64,000 nucleotides of DNA from the NCBI GenBank assembly GCA_037074705.1, contig CM073595.1, positions 54,121,639 through 54,185,638 of the forward strand. Direction: 5' to 3'. The position numbers and the translations under genes were made by a program. The stretch is from Zhengitettix transpicula (Eukaryota > Arthropoda > Insecta > Orthoptera > Tetrigidae). The notes under the pieces were generated by a model. The model had not been told where the DNA came from. It ran no database searches and worked only from the letters and a program-made list of their open reading frames with translations. Each line of letters opens with the position of its first letter. Within the stretch, counting starts at the first letter, position 1. This document shows positions 26,090 to 37,559 of this stretch, in pieces.

Positions 26090-26714
26090 TATATAATATA
26101 TTTGTATGAAAATTGAACATAGTTGGGTACATTGGAATGTTAATTTCGGGCTGAGACTGAACGAGGGTTGTATGCGCTGCGTAGTGGGCGCACGTGCACC
26201 ACCACCACCAATAATTCATTGCATAAACATAACCTATGGAGTTGTCCATTATCTCCAGCCAGCATCTCCAGCGCCGCGCCCGAATACTCTCCAAAATTGC
26301 TTCTTCTCCAGATATACGATCCACCTATGTACAGCCGCAACTCGTAAAATGAAGCGATTCACTTTTATTACTCAGCCGTTTAGCTACCATCGTATACCAT
26401 TCTTGTTTTCACTAATTACTTCTTGCTTTTCATTCATCCTTCTCAACATCTCAACTTCAAACAATCACGAATCTAAAATTATCTAACAATGTTATATAAT
26501 ACAATATTCTCATTAATGTCCACCAAATTCAAGCACTGCTTACCGTTATTTAATGAAGCGGTTTGAATATTCATATCATATTTTTAAAATACACTTGTGT
26601 ATTTCCCTATTTTCTAATTATTGTCATTAATTTATATTTTAATTATAAGTTAATTGAAGGGGACGACGGTGAAGTGATTTGGGGATGTGTTAAATAATGT
26701 TTACACAATTTTTT
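26090..26714. other. Unassigned DNA after the Helitron
   Basis: A moderately GC-rich segment at 26150-26340 has overlapping frames on both strands (99, 126 and 66 codons). The minus-strand translation contains a RARRWRCWLEIMDN string faintly reminiscent of the tail region of LINE reverse transcriptases, but this is too weak to call. A CACCACCACCACC run lies at about 26200. Confidence 0.3.
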
Positions 26715-26884
26715 TTTACCGGGCTTTGAGCTCTGTGACTGGTTTGCGTAAAGTTCTCTATTCTTTTCGGAATATTGAAGGACCTATTCATTTCTTGGAA
26801 GAGACGATTGGTGATTAAAGACAAATACAATTATCCACGCCTGAGATTCGAGCCTAGGACCTCTGTGGTGACGCTGATCACAAC
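26715..26884 (-). mobile_element. Decayed tRNA-like SINE fragment
   Basis: On the minus strand, TTGTGATCAGCGTCACCACAGAGGTCC is followed by a B-box-like GGCTCGAATCTC. The CATCACAGAGGTCC wording recurs in the SINE at 45033. The 5' A-box half is missing or decayed, and the tail runs into AT-rich sequence. Confidence 0.4.
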
Positions 26885-27114
26885 AAGTATAAAAAAATAA
26901 ACTGTGAAAGTACAAAATACGAAAGAGACAAAATCAGAGAATTAAGGATTTCCCGGGGATGCTGGTGGATTTCGACTTCTTCGGGTTTCTATCCGGGCCA
27001 CAGTTTATGTGGGACACAACATTTTGATCGTAAGCTCCAGCATAGTCGCCAGGACACTGAAAAATTAACAAGGTCAATAAGGTTTGTTAAATAAGTCATA
27101 CAATTTTTTTTTCG

Positions 27115-27245
27115 AAAAAAAAATTGTTGAAAATTAATATAGAATATAAATTATGTTTATATTGTTTTATATATTTATAATTTACAGATAGGTGAATCTA
27201 ACTGAAATCTAACATAATAACCTAAATATATTAAAGGATCTGGAT
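27115..27245. repeat. Dispersed repeat, copy 2
   Basis: AATTAATATAGAATA, ATTATGTTTATATTGTTTTATATA and AATTTACAGAT match the copy at 25220-25363 in the same order. It lies shortly upstream of the SINE head at 27320. Whether the two belong to one composite element is unknown. Confidence 0.45.
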
Positions 27246-27319
27246 TGAAAAATCACGAATGGAACCCAGGAATTCCACTCTAATTCAGGTCTATACAAAC
27301 GATGGAGGAAGCTCACACC

Positions 27320-27480
27320 GACCTGGGTAGCTCAGATGGTAACAGCGCCCCGTTCTGGGTTCGATTCCCGGTCTGGTCGAGATTTTTCCCATCCTGATCC
27401 TTTAATTTAATTTCATGCTGAGCTTCGATTGAAAGTATTTATTCTATTTTTTATATTAAATAAAATAAATTACATTGTGA
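27320..27480 (+). mobile_element. tRNA-derived SINE with A and B boxes
   Basis: An A box, TAGCTCAGATGG (27328-27339), and a B box, GGTTCGATTCC (27358-27368), form a Pol III type-2 internal promoter. The head is about 60 bases, so the anticodon arm is shortened, and only four acceptor pairs (GACC/GGTC) remain. It cannot be a working tRNA. The downstream TCGAGATTTTTC body is shared with 20380-20395. The tail is AT-rich. Confidence 0.65.
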
Positions 27481-28959
27481 TGCTTTTGCGTAGGTAAAGC
27501 ATAAATAATTAATCGACTAAAGAGATCGTAGAGTAAGTGCATTTAAAAGAAATATTTTATGGCCGTCTGCTGTTCAACAAACGAGACGAAACGAAAGTGA
27601 CCGCGATTATCAGCAAGTATGGTGGAAAATGAAAATGTTATTGTATGACAATACATCTGAAAATCGTTTCATTGTTCATGATGACCACGTTGATCATGTC
27701 GATGAATATGATATGGCTGTGCTTTTGATGGCCGGAATCGTCAACATGGCTTTCCTCTGTTGGCTGTTTTACGTCCGAGACCGTCGGTCATGAAAATACA
27801 ACTTTCCGTCGGAAAGGTCGTATCTCGAATTTCCGCTTGAAGTGCATAAGAAAGAACCAATTTGCCGTTCTAGTTTGAGAAATAAGATTGCTAACGGCCA
27901 TCACGAATTCTCCAACAATTTTATTACGCCAGAGACAGATGCGCAGGAAAGGTTATTAACTTCACAAGGCGAGCTCGTTATTAAGAGTTATTTATGATGG
28001 CGCGTTAACCTTTGCTGTCGAAGGATGAGCCGAACGCAAGCTATCAGGTTTCCAGGCCAAAGACACTGAAGTGTTAATCAGCGCATCATTCCTGAATAGG
28101 CTCAATTTCGATCCCCTTAAAAGTAACCAAGGATTTGGTTATCATAGAGTTTCAAACGGGTTCGCTTCTCTGACTCTCAAATAAGCTATCACTGTATTTC
28201 CAATACGGAATCATCCTATATTCCGGGCCCCTAAATATCCCTCCATGCGTTTTGGATGATGCAAAGAATTGTGTTACTAATTCCGCCTACTAATTCATTT
28301 AAATTTCGATTTTTTCTACTTATATTATTTAATCTTTAAAAGTTTTAATAAATTTAACGAAATCCTACAACATTCTCTGGTTACAATCTCACTATATTTC
28401 GTTTTGTCGTGCAAGAAAAAACTATGAAAGCACGTAAGTTCGTATCACGGAAAGACACGGATATATTTTATTAAATTACTCATACAAAACAAATTTTCTA
28501 AGGTCAATAAACGTGCCATAATATTCATTAAATCATTGTGAAAATCAAGTATGAAATTTGTAAATAATTTCCAATCAACTTCTATTACAATTTCATCCAT
28601 ATCTTGATATCATTTATATAAATTCGTTTATTCCTTGTTTAATTAGTCTGATATAAAACTTTATGATTTGGCAGGAAATTTAATAAATTATATATTAATA
28701 ATAGTTTCGACTGTTTATGAGCTTTCCTACAAGTTCGTTAATTCTTTAATATTACTTATATTTACTCGCTGGACATTGTTAAAATTTCAAGATCTTTGAC
28801 AGTTATATTTCAAGTAGACTCAAATATACATTACGGGAGCAGTTTCTTCAGCAAATATACCCATTTTGAAATGGAAGCAAGCAAAATACACCATTATTTC
28901 TGCCTTTAAGTCTATTTTAAGCTTTTCGTTCAGCTCGCAAAATTTTGGACAAAGTATGA
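27481..28959. other. Mixed unique DNA, nothing recognised
   Basis: A moderately GC-rich part (about 27540-28270) is followed by AT-rich DNA. No frame longer than about 60 codons and no repeat family was recognised. Confidence 0.5.
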
Positions 28960-29058
28960 TTGATTGACAAAGTTCTAAAATGGAACTTACGAGACCGTAA
29001 GCGACCAAGAGGAAGGCTATTTGACGTATGGGGCAAGGACACCGAGAGGACTCCATGA
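28960..29058 (+). pseudogene. LINE-like C-terminal fragment
   Basis: The frame read from about 28963 to the stop at 29056-29058 contains LKWNLRDRKRPRGRL, a tryptophan, and a short acidic-basic end. A basic KRPRGR(P/L) block followed by a Trp and a short tail is common at the C-terminus of non-LTR retrotransposon polymerases. Only about 30 residues are visible, without catalytic motifs, so this is a scrap at best. Chance similarity is a real alternative. Confidence 0.25.
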
Positions 29059-31559
29059 CGAAAACACTCAAATCGAGGGACAATGGAGAAATATTAGTAG
29101 AAAATATTATGGTAAAGTGAAAACGTAAGTAAGAGAGTCAACACCAAAAATATCTGATGATGAAGATGATAATGATAGTTCTCAATAATAAATGTTTGAT
29201 AACACATTAAAATACCCGTTCATGGGATATTATGTTATGCACAGACGACCAGACCGTAACAACGTCACCTTATGGTGCTATGATGATTTTTTTCCCCTCA
29301 AATTGTCCCACAGCAGTGCTTGGTCCTTAGTAAAGGATATCATCACCTGTAATAACAATGTCTGCAGATACTCTGGATGAGGTTGAAGTAACAAGCATGT
29401 AAGCGACATTAGCCACGCAGTTTCAGTGGCATTTAAATGAGATAAATCTGTCATATAGTTCGTCTATAGACAACACAATCTGTTGAAAATTTAACTGATA
29501 GTTACATATTAAACTACAATATTTATAGCACAGTACCATGTCCATATAATATTCGTTGACCATTCTTATGTGAGATTAGCTGATGTTCGTTGATGTCTGA
29601 TCTAATCTCCACGGAAATAACTTGTCCATATCTTTTTCTCGCCACTTATCAATCAGTTCAAGTGGAATATTTTTATTATTTTCAGACAGAATACAGCTTT
29701 TGTACCTCCAGAAGGAGAGCAATTGTAGAGACAGTTAAGAAGTGGTGAGGCGTGGTCAACGGAACGTTCCCCTCGATCATCAGCACCAGTTATTGTGAGA
29801 AGGATAGCTATCACACACACAATTTTCTGGTGTTTAGTCCCCGTATGTATAAGTAATAGAACACTGAACCCTACATTCCGCAGCCTGAGGATATCGCTTC
29901 GTTACGGCTCATTCTCTGGGCTATGGCTACGATAGCAGCTTGTCCTCCAGCCCTGAGGTTTACAGTCACTCTTAAATACCTTCTTTACTTTTCACCACCA
30001 ACGATTGTTGTTTAAAAAAATTTTATATCACCACTCTACATTCCAGGCGACAATTCCTGGTGTCAAATCGGCACTTAACGAGGAACTTCCTTCCTTAATA
30101 GACTCCAAAATTGCAAGCATCGATGGTTATGCCACATTTCTGGAACCGTTGCACGAATCACCTTTCAAATGTTCCCGGTTTCCCAAAATTGTTCTGGCGT
30201 GTGCTAATGCGGTAATACATTATAAATCAAACTTAAATAAAAAGAAACCCGACGTTCATATAACACTGACAACAAAAGATACTTTATTCTGGCGCCGCAA
30301 GGCGGGGAAAGCTCTTGTTGGCTCTCTTGAAGTCTTTACTATTTGACACCCGTATCGTTGAACCACAGAAGTGATAATTGAGTTAACGTGGTCACAAATC
30401 AACAGAAGAGTCAGTCGCTATGGGACGGGAAATTTAAGGCTATTGAAAATTGAGACAGATGCTTCGCTGCTCCGTAATTGCTGAATAAGGACTGGAGCGT
30501 CTTCTTCGTGGTGAGACTGCATTCACATGTTTCAGAAACACTTCAACACTTTAGCCAATTAGTCGACTAGTCCTTCGAGAACAATGGGAGCAATTCATCT
30601 ATTCCCTCTGACACGCTGAATCCGTCTGAATGTGGGGCCCAGTTTCGCGTACAGACGTAGTATATTATTCCATTAATAAAATTCTCGTAGTTTGTGAAAC
30701 AGGATTCCTTATTAATTAACAGATAAAATTTCAAAAGGAATTCATCTATTTGCCTTCTGTCGCTTTTACGAACACGTTTGAGTATCGTCTTTTACCTGCA
30801 CCCGATAACATTTCCTCGTCTCTGAGAGGTTTTCACACCTTTTCTACGGCCTATTGTATTATTAATTAATAAGCAAATGTTAGTAACAAATTCATATAAC
30901 TGTTTAATATTTTTATGATTGAAAAATGATAAAACAAAATAATAATAAGTGTTTTCCGACGACTATTGCGGCCTTAAGGTTTTATTACCTTAATTATAAC
31001 AGGGAAAATAATTTTTCTCTCAACTATCGTAGATTATTCACAATCATTCTTTTTTAGAGCCATGAACATATGTGACTCCTTCTTTAGACTGTAAATACTC
31101 TTCGTACAACATTTGAAACGATTATAGTAATTAAATGATAGAGTGAAATTTAAGATTTTCGATTATAATTTATCAATATATGTTTTGTAAGATTTCTAGT
31201 TGGTCTCGTAGCTTTCAAACCTAAGATAACGGATTCTCGCCTGGCCAGTGGTAAACTATTGACGTCATTTGTTTTAGCCGGGTTGTCTTACACGTATACA
31301 CAATTTTATAAATTGTTTTTACCTATTTCTGTTGACTGTTTTTATCCTTTAACTTCCTGATTTTTTATAGAGCTAAAGACATAAAATTTACCAAATTAAC
31401 TGAAAATAATACAATCAGACAAACAACGACCTACGAGCATAAAAATTCTGAATCTATAATCACATTAAAATTATAACAAAAACAAACGTTGTATTATGCA
31501 ACCACCATAAGATATCTTATCACATAAACGACATTGAGAATAAAAAAAATTGAATAAAC
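29059..31559. other. Unassigned DNA, no gene recognised
   Basis: A frame of 113 codons (30005-30346) has fairly protein-like composition but no recognisable domain, and the DNA upstream gives no promoter or exon signal. A TGACGTCA site lies near 31260. The rest is AT-rich. Confidence 0.4.
30005..30346 (+). CDS. Unrecognised 113-codon open frame, doubtful
   Basis: The frame has a balanced composition in its middle, with a Glu/Leu/Pro-rich segment and Lys/Asp-rich stretches, better than most AT-rich chance frames. I see no catalytic motif, zinc-binding pattern, signal peptide or membrane helix. It could be part of a decayed transposon, an exon, or chance. No partner frame or repeat copy in this window helps. 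Confidence 0.12.
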   Translation: MLFKKILYHHSTFQATIPGVKSALNEELPSLIDSKIASIDGYATFLEPLHESPFKCSRFPKIVLACANAVIHYKSNLNKKKPDVHITLTTKDTLFWRRKAGKALVGSLEVFTI

Positions 31560-32045
31560 AAAAAACCGTCCATCATGCCAGAACCAATTTAATCAAATAA
31601 AAATAAAGAATGTCACGTTTCGTTCCATTTCTTGGAACCTCCTGAAGAGCACAAGGATAAAATAATAAACGTGGAATACATGGATTCTACAAGTACTAAC
31701 ATCGTAATATTTAGGAAAAAGTATTTTTATGTAAACAAGGTATAAAAAACTTTATCATATAATTATGTGAATATAAAACAAAATTTGTTTATAATTTATT
31801 TCTTGCAATTTCAAAAAATAATAAAATTCAAAATTTTAATATGTTTTCAGAAATTTCTCTCGCCTTTTATCATTTATTGAAATTTCTGGGGAAAAAAATG
31901 TTAGAAAGTTTTTGTTTTTTCACGTCATTGTATGATAAATTTAATATTGTGCACCAGTGGAGGATGCAACAAAAGGAATGAAACGTTGTGTCATATTTTA
32001 TTCTGGTTTTATTAAACTGTTTCTGACAGGTTGTCCGGTTTATTT
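31560..32045. repeat. Divergent inverted repeat with hammerhead-like arms
   Basis: A minus-strand arm (31560-31660) and a plus-strand arm (31950-32045) share the order [AGGAGG-like core]-stem-GAAACGT, a T-rich TTTATT block, GATTAAA/TATTAAA and TTCTG. The minus arm has a perfect six-pair stem, GTTCCA/TGGAAC, around AGAAA, then GAAACG (31615-31640). The plus arm reads GTGGAGGATGC..GGAAT-GAAACGTTG. The arms point away from each other across about 290 bases. This repeats the layout at 150-460 with diverged sequence. Penelope-like origin is inferred; there is no coding sequence between the arms. Confidence 0.5.
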
Positions 32046-33178
32046 ATTTATTGATTCAATTGATGTCATATAAATATAAACATTAAAACATTTTTCTCAG
32101 AAAGTAGCACATGAACGAAAGAGGAAAATTCTCGAGTCAATAAATAAATACACAAGTCGTAATCAAACTTCAAACGCCAAAAAGGAAATGGGATGAATTG
32201 GTCAATTTTACGCTAGTTTTATCGATATAACTCAATTAGAAATCTACTACAATAATGTTTGGTCTCTGATTGTTGATATAAAAATTTACATTCCGTTTGA
32301 TGGTCTTTGATTATTGATAAAAAAAATTGTATTCCGTTTGATGGTCTTTTTAATAGGCGATTTTCACCATAATTAAACCATTTCTGTAATATCTGTTGAT
32401 AATTAATTTACCCAAAAAACATATTAACAATGTGTGTACAATAGGTATTATAATTAATATTTTTTTGACATTGCAAGAAGCATTTTATAAATTTTTAAAT
32501 GTCAGTTTTCATAACAGTTAGTCATGAATGAATATGACTGGCGCGACTTTTAAAAATAATTTTCCTTAACACTGAAAAACTTGTGGCTGTTTTCATCTGC
32601 GGTTTCGTCTGCTATTAAATATAGGAGAATACTAAGTCTTTAATAGAATCATAATAAAATCTAAATAAATTATTTAGATTTCAATATAACAACTGTTAAG
32701 GTATTTAATTATTAAAGCTATAATTAAACAAATTCAGTCTTAAATTTATCCTTTATTAATCCGGCATTTTCTAAAACAATAGATTTTGGCTTACCGCCAT
32801 ACACACAATAGATACTACTTCCATCTTATTTCACATTTTATTTTAATATCTGGAATTCATATTTACCTGATTCATTATCTTGCAATTGTTCAATGTTACA
32901 TTTATATATCTTCGCAGATAATCGTCACAAAATAACACAGACATAAACATGCAGCCTATCAGCTGATCTACAACTGTATTCAACATAGTTATTTTCTTAA
33001 AATTACATCTTATCATTCATTTTTCAAAAACAGATTACATTATATATATTTCATTATATTTACATTTATTTTAATTTGTTCACATTATTAACATGACATA
33101 ATATATTAATATTTTTAATTTATTTAAAATAATTCGCGTAGTAAATGCCAATATTGCTAACTTTATTGTTCTTATTTA
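32046..33178. other. AT-rich DNA, nothing recognised
   Basis: Apart from a short direct repeat of TTCCGTTTGATGGTCTTT (about 32291 and 32332), nothing was identified. Confidence 0.55.
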
Positions 33179-33211
33179 ACAGCGACACCAAAATTTATTT
33201 GGTGTCGCTGT
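33179..33211. repeat. Perfect hairpin, 14-bp stem and 5-base loop
   Basis: ACAGCGACACCAAA (33179-33192) is the exact reverse complement of TTTGGTGTCGCTGT (33198-33211), separated by ATTTA. It lies about 30-45 bases before the recognisable start of the LINE 3' copy. It is too short for a typical animal microRNA precursor and is not part of a known repeat here. It might mark a 5' junction created at insertion, or be a binding-site palindrome. Confidence 0.8.
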
Positions 33212-33244
33212 CAACTTGAAGTATCTTAAAACCTTTCCAATTAC

Positions 33245-33735
33245 AATATTACGGGATAAATCTATACAATAGTATTCCGGATGAAATAAAAATTATTTTG
33301 AAAGAGATGTAAATCTTTGTTAATTAATGGAGCATATTAGTCGCTGAAAGAGTTCGTAGATAGGAAGGACAGATTAGATCCTCTTTAATAAAATACTTTT
33401 CTGGTATCCTATCAAGTTCTGCTATTATTTTACGATTATAATCTTGTAGTATTTAACTGCCGACTTATTTTAGTTTTCATGTTCGACGGGAATCGAAGTA
33501 AAACTTGTTGCTGGAAGCTCCTCCGAATGAAAATTGAAGATTAATATAGTTATCATTTCTTTAATTAGTGTTATATCTTTAACGTTGATTTAATATTTTT
33601 TTTGTAAAGTACAATGTATGTTTTTTGAAGTTTGTAATTGTAATGTTTTATTCTTTTCTAGTAATCTTACATTGTGACGTATCTCATTTCCTCGACCGAG
33701 GACTAATGGAATGAATAATAAATATAAATCTAAAA
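33245..33735 (+). mobile_element. 5'-truncated LINE copy: last codons plus 3' UTR
   Basis: From about 33255 the plus strand reads INLYNSIPDEIKII plus four codons, then stop (TAA near 33310), matching the C-terminus INLYNNLPDEIKII encoded at 58909-59280 on the minus strand. The 3' UTR that follows (to about 33735) is closely similar to the minus-strand UTR at 58480-58908 along its length, including CGTAGATAGGAAGGACAG and GTTCGACGGGAATCGA. Truncation at the 5' end is the usual result of incomplete target-primed reverse transcription. It ends in an AATAAATATAAATCT-like tail. Confidence 0.8.
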
Positions 33736-34057
33736 TTGTGCCGAACGGAGGAAATGGACCAGGCACAAGACAGAGTCGCCCCTCGAAACACCCAACATCA
33801 AACAGTTGTGTTTGTGAAGCACAACTAAGTATCTGGTTTCGAACTTTATTCACAATGGCACAGAATAAGTTGGGTGAGACTGTCTCATAGATGATAATAA
33901 TGCAGGGAAAACATTATTACAATATTGTGAACATTGGAGACTTTATTCGTTTTTAGGGTTAAAGGTAAAAACACTTCTATGTGTTTTTTATAGGCTTACT
34001 CCACTTCTTGGCAGGAATGAAGAAGAGCAGCAGGTTTCGGACTGTTGCACCGCAGCT
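33736..34057. other. Unassigned DNA
   Basis: No gene or repeat was recognised between the LINE tail and the next hammerhead-like motif. Confidence 0.45.
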
Positions 34058-34115
34058 CTCAACCCCTGAAGACGAACAGAGTTTTTCAGTGTTCGAAACG
34101 TTGGACTGTTGGAGA
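34058..34115 (+). ncRNA. Hammerhead-ribozyme-like motif
   Basis: CTGAAGA (34064-34070) is followed by a GAACA/TGTTC stem with an 11-base loop and then CGAAACGTTGG (GAAACG at 34093-34098). This is the hammerhead order of core box 1, stem II, core box 2, with one substitution in box 1 (CUGAAGA for CUGAUGA). Stem I and the cleavage site were not resolved. It fits a Penelope-like element remnant; active cleavage is untested. Confidence 0.45.
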
Positions 34116-34800
34116 CAATGGATCAATTTACATCTCATTTCGACTTGATGCGTGTGAGGGTTTTTCTTTTGGATTTTCGTTTTTCTCCGCTGGACGTGGC
34201 CTTCGATTAACAGATATAGTTTGAGGCCGCGTTGCGCGTGCCCCATAAATAACGAAGCGTCGTGTCACCTCTGTGGTTGTAAAGGTGTTCGGTGTTCCGA
34301 GCGAATGGCATGCGCACCCCCACGGGGCCGCCTGTGTGGCCAGCTGCGCCCTCACAACAGTCCTTTGCCGCGCCGCCTACTCAGTCGTGAAAGCGTCACA
34401 ACAGTCCTTTGCTTCGCCGCCTCGCCTGACTTGAAAGCGTCACAACAAATCTCGGCGATCAGGTTAACACGCGGCGAACACGGGCCTCACCTGTCGCTTC
34501 GTCAATGCCCCGACACAAAACGCCCTCGCCCAAATCATTGTTAATCGCTTGTGCGGCGACTGACTTTCGCACAAAGTTATCCATTTCCTTTCCGTCACGG
34601 TATGTGCTCTCTGGAAACCGAAACCTCAGCTCAATAGGGCGGTTCTTTTGCGTTCGCCTCCGGTCAAAACATGTCATTTACTTACCTGAGTTTTCCCACG
34701 TCCATAAAATATCTCCATTCTTTACACAAACACAGAAATCGTTATGGACTAAAAAAGACACCCGAAACCAAACACTCAGTTGAATAACGAATCATTATCC
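34116..34800. repeat. GC-rich patch with 44-bp direct repeats
   Basis: Within a CpG-rich segment (about 34200-34680), the marker TCACAACA begins at 34352, 34396 and 34440, giving two 44-base units (CAGTCCTTTGC, CGCCGCCT, GAAAGCG) and the start of a third. Frames of 72-107 codons overlap on both strands and reflect the repeat. The patch ends abruptly at an AT-only minisatellite at 34801. It could be a regulatory island or an unrecognised transposon end. Confidence 0.6.
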
Positions 34801-35046
34801 ATTCATTTAATTTATTTTTTTAAAAGATTTAAAAAAAATTATTTATTTTAATATTTAAAAAAAAATTATTTATTTAAAATTTTTTAAAAATATATTTATT
34901 TAAAAAATTTTTAAAATATATTTATTTAAAAATTTAAAAAATGTATTTATTAAAAAATTTTAAAAAATTATTTATTTAAAAATTTTAAAAAAATTATTTT
35001 TTTAAAAATTCATTTATTTAAAAATTTAATGTATTTATTTAAAAAT
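34801..35046. repeat. A/T-only minisatellite
   Basis: About 245 bases consist almost entirely of TTTATTTAAAAATTTTTAAAAA-like units of roughly 25-35 bases, nearly free of G and C. Unit length drifts, which suggests slippage rather than strict tandem duplication. Confidence 0.85.
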
Positions 35047-37559
35047 GCAGGTCTATGATTGAAGTGTGAATTTATTAGGCTTTTCATTGACTGAGATAGA
35101 AAGTGAAAGGAGAGCTTGTGAAGGTTTGCAGTGAAAAGGACAGTCGATAACATAATTTAAATTAACTCCCGGAAAAATCTCATGGTCGACTACCAACTAC
35201 CCAAGGGATTACTTCATCGAACGATCACAACAATTAGAATAAATTATTACAACTGAAAATTTCCTAGATTAATTTTTAAAAGGGTATAATTAAAGCTACT
35301 TCGATGTGCTTATAATTGTTACGTTTTTTTTGTCTCTCCACACTATTAAAAATTGATCCATGTCAGAATTAAAAACTAAACTGCGACATAATGGTGTATT
35401 TTTTATTAAATTGTGTCTGGTGCGCGCGTTTGTGTATAAGACACTAAAAATAAAAAAAAACGCTAATTAAAAAACTGTTTTTGGTAGGCCTACAGCTTGA
35501 GTTACATTTCATTTAATTATGTTAAGGGATGTGGGTTCCACAACTGTTCACTCAATTTTAGCAAAACATCGATTCTTTTTTGTATCCTACAAGTTAATAC
35601 ATGTTAATATTGCTAATTCCTCTGACACTAACATATAACACCGGATTTGTACTATTTCTTTATTACTGGGCACGACAGAAAAATAACCACATTCTCGAGG
35701 CAGCGATTAATTTTATTATCTTTCTGGAGAGTTCAAAATCGCCTTAACGAAATGTTTGATATTAAGAGTGTAATTAATTGACGCTGTGGTGTTCTTTAAT
35801 TATGTAAGGAAAGAGACTGCAATGATTAATGGCGACTCGTCTCCCACACTATTTCAATTTAAATAAAAGTTACTCAGCGTTTTTCTCTGACAACTGCGGT
35901 AATTAACATCCACAAAAAAAGCATTGAAGAGCTACAAATGTGGATCACACGAAACGTAGAGAGAAACATCTATCTTTACGTCGCATGTTTCGATTCAAAT
36001 AATCTAGAACCACGGTTTCTCACCGAGTATACTTTTTATGGACACAGACCGTCCAATTACAAATAATAAATCTTTTTTGACACAAAGAGAACATTATGGA
36101 GCAATTCACGAGCACGAAGGCACTTCTATACAAATTAAGCCGTGGAACATTAATACGCATAATCAACACCAGACAATTTATAAATTTAGATGTATTGAAA
36201 CAGCTCCTTCTATATAATAAAAATACTTGCAATGCGTCTTTCTTACTGAAATATAATTCATTGAACATTTTCTATGTAAATAACGTTTAATACATTTCAC
36301 ACGGTCAATTTAGTTATTCTATCATTAACTCCTGAATTTTTTATACAGAAAAATTTACGATAGGAACTTTTCTTACAATCTCGTTGCATAATTTATTTTC
36401 TTATTTTTCTGATAAATTTTCAGACTACTCCCCTAATTAAATACATTAAAAAGTAACAGTGACCGTCGTTTTAAGTTCCAGAATGACGTTTAGGGCAGGC
36501 CGAGTGAGAAAATTTGTTGATTTAGAGATACTTAATTCTATCTGACATTAAAAATAACCACATTTATCAGCGATATATATTTTAACATTATTTCCTGTGA
36601 GCGCATTGAAAACGAATCTTCTGTTGATTTAATTTATTGTTCCATTATTTATCTGATTTGTACAAGTACATTTGTTTATCAATTACATTACATTAATTAT
36701 ATTGTTTAATTGTTTTAATCTTAAAAATTAATATATGACGGTATTTTTGTTACATGGTTTAGTATTAGTATGGGAATATATTCCTTAGAAATACGGTTGG
36801 ACAATCAAATACCGATCCTGAGTTTAACACTTTAGTGCATAGCGTAGCATTTATGCAACATAACTTTTGGTATCACCCCCAGAGACATCTGCTGGTTTCT
36901 AAGAGAGCTAATTTGTGATGCAGATATGAAACAAATATTCACGTAAGGTAATGTGAAATTTTGGCATCCGTGACCAGGTTAAAACTTGCCTGTCCTAGCT
37001 TTCTGTCAGTCAACCCATCAGGACAGATTCTTCTGCTCGCCAGTCAACTTCATTTTCTGTGTTGTTGTTTTTTTTAAGAAAGAAAATTGAAGCGTCATTC
37101 TCTGGGTATTCTAATTGCACTAAAATAATAATTATCCAACTAATGTGAATTATTGTTAAACCCTACCTAATAATATTTATGTTGCATATGTGCAACAGCA
37201 TAAGCCAAATTGACTTTGGTCACGTTTGATTTTTTTTGGTTATTTTTTCCGTACTGTATTCACAAAAATACATATTATAAAATTAAGTTTAAAAATATAA
37301 AAAATCATGCTCTTGAGGGTTAAGAATTTCCCATGAAATCATTGATTGAGTGGCTAAATGATAGTACAATTAGTTCATATATGAACATGATTTGGGCAAT
37401 CCTTAGCGGTTTCGTGATATTTAAAAGCTTATGAATACTTCGTTAGAATTATAATATACTTTTATATAGTTCTGGTTTGTTGTTTAAAAACTGGTATTAG
37501 ATTTGTGGTACGGCTTATTTGCGTGTACATACTTATGTATCACGGGAACAAGGAATTAT
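35047..37559. other. AT-rich DNA, nothing recognised
   Basis: Frames of 82 and 64 codons on opposite strands at 36020-36290 overlap and look random. No repeat or RNA gene was identified. Confidence 0.55.

Noticed and set aside
26025..26340. LINE polymerase tail on the minus strand
   Set aside because: Only a short Arg/Trp-rich string resembles such tails and the frame overlaps the Helitron end; too weak to call.
27320..27380. Functional tRNA gene
   Set aside because: Head is only about 60 bases, anticodon arm is shortened and only four acceptor pairs remain; the downstream body matches another SINE copy.
33179..33211. MicroRNA precursor
   Set aside because: Stem of 14 bp and total length 33 bases are too short for a typical animal pre-miRNA, and pairing does not extend outward.
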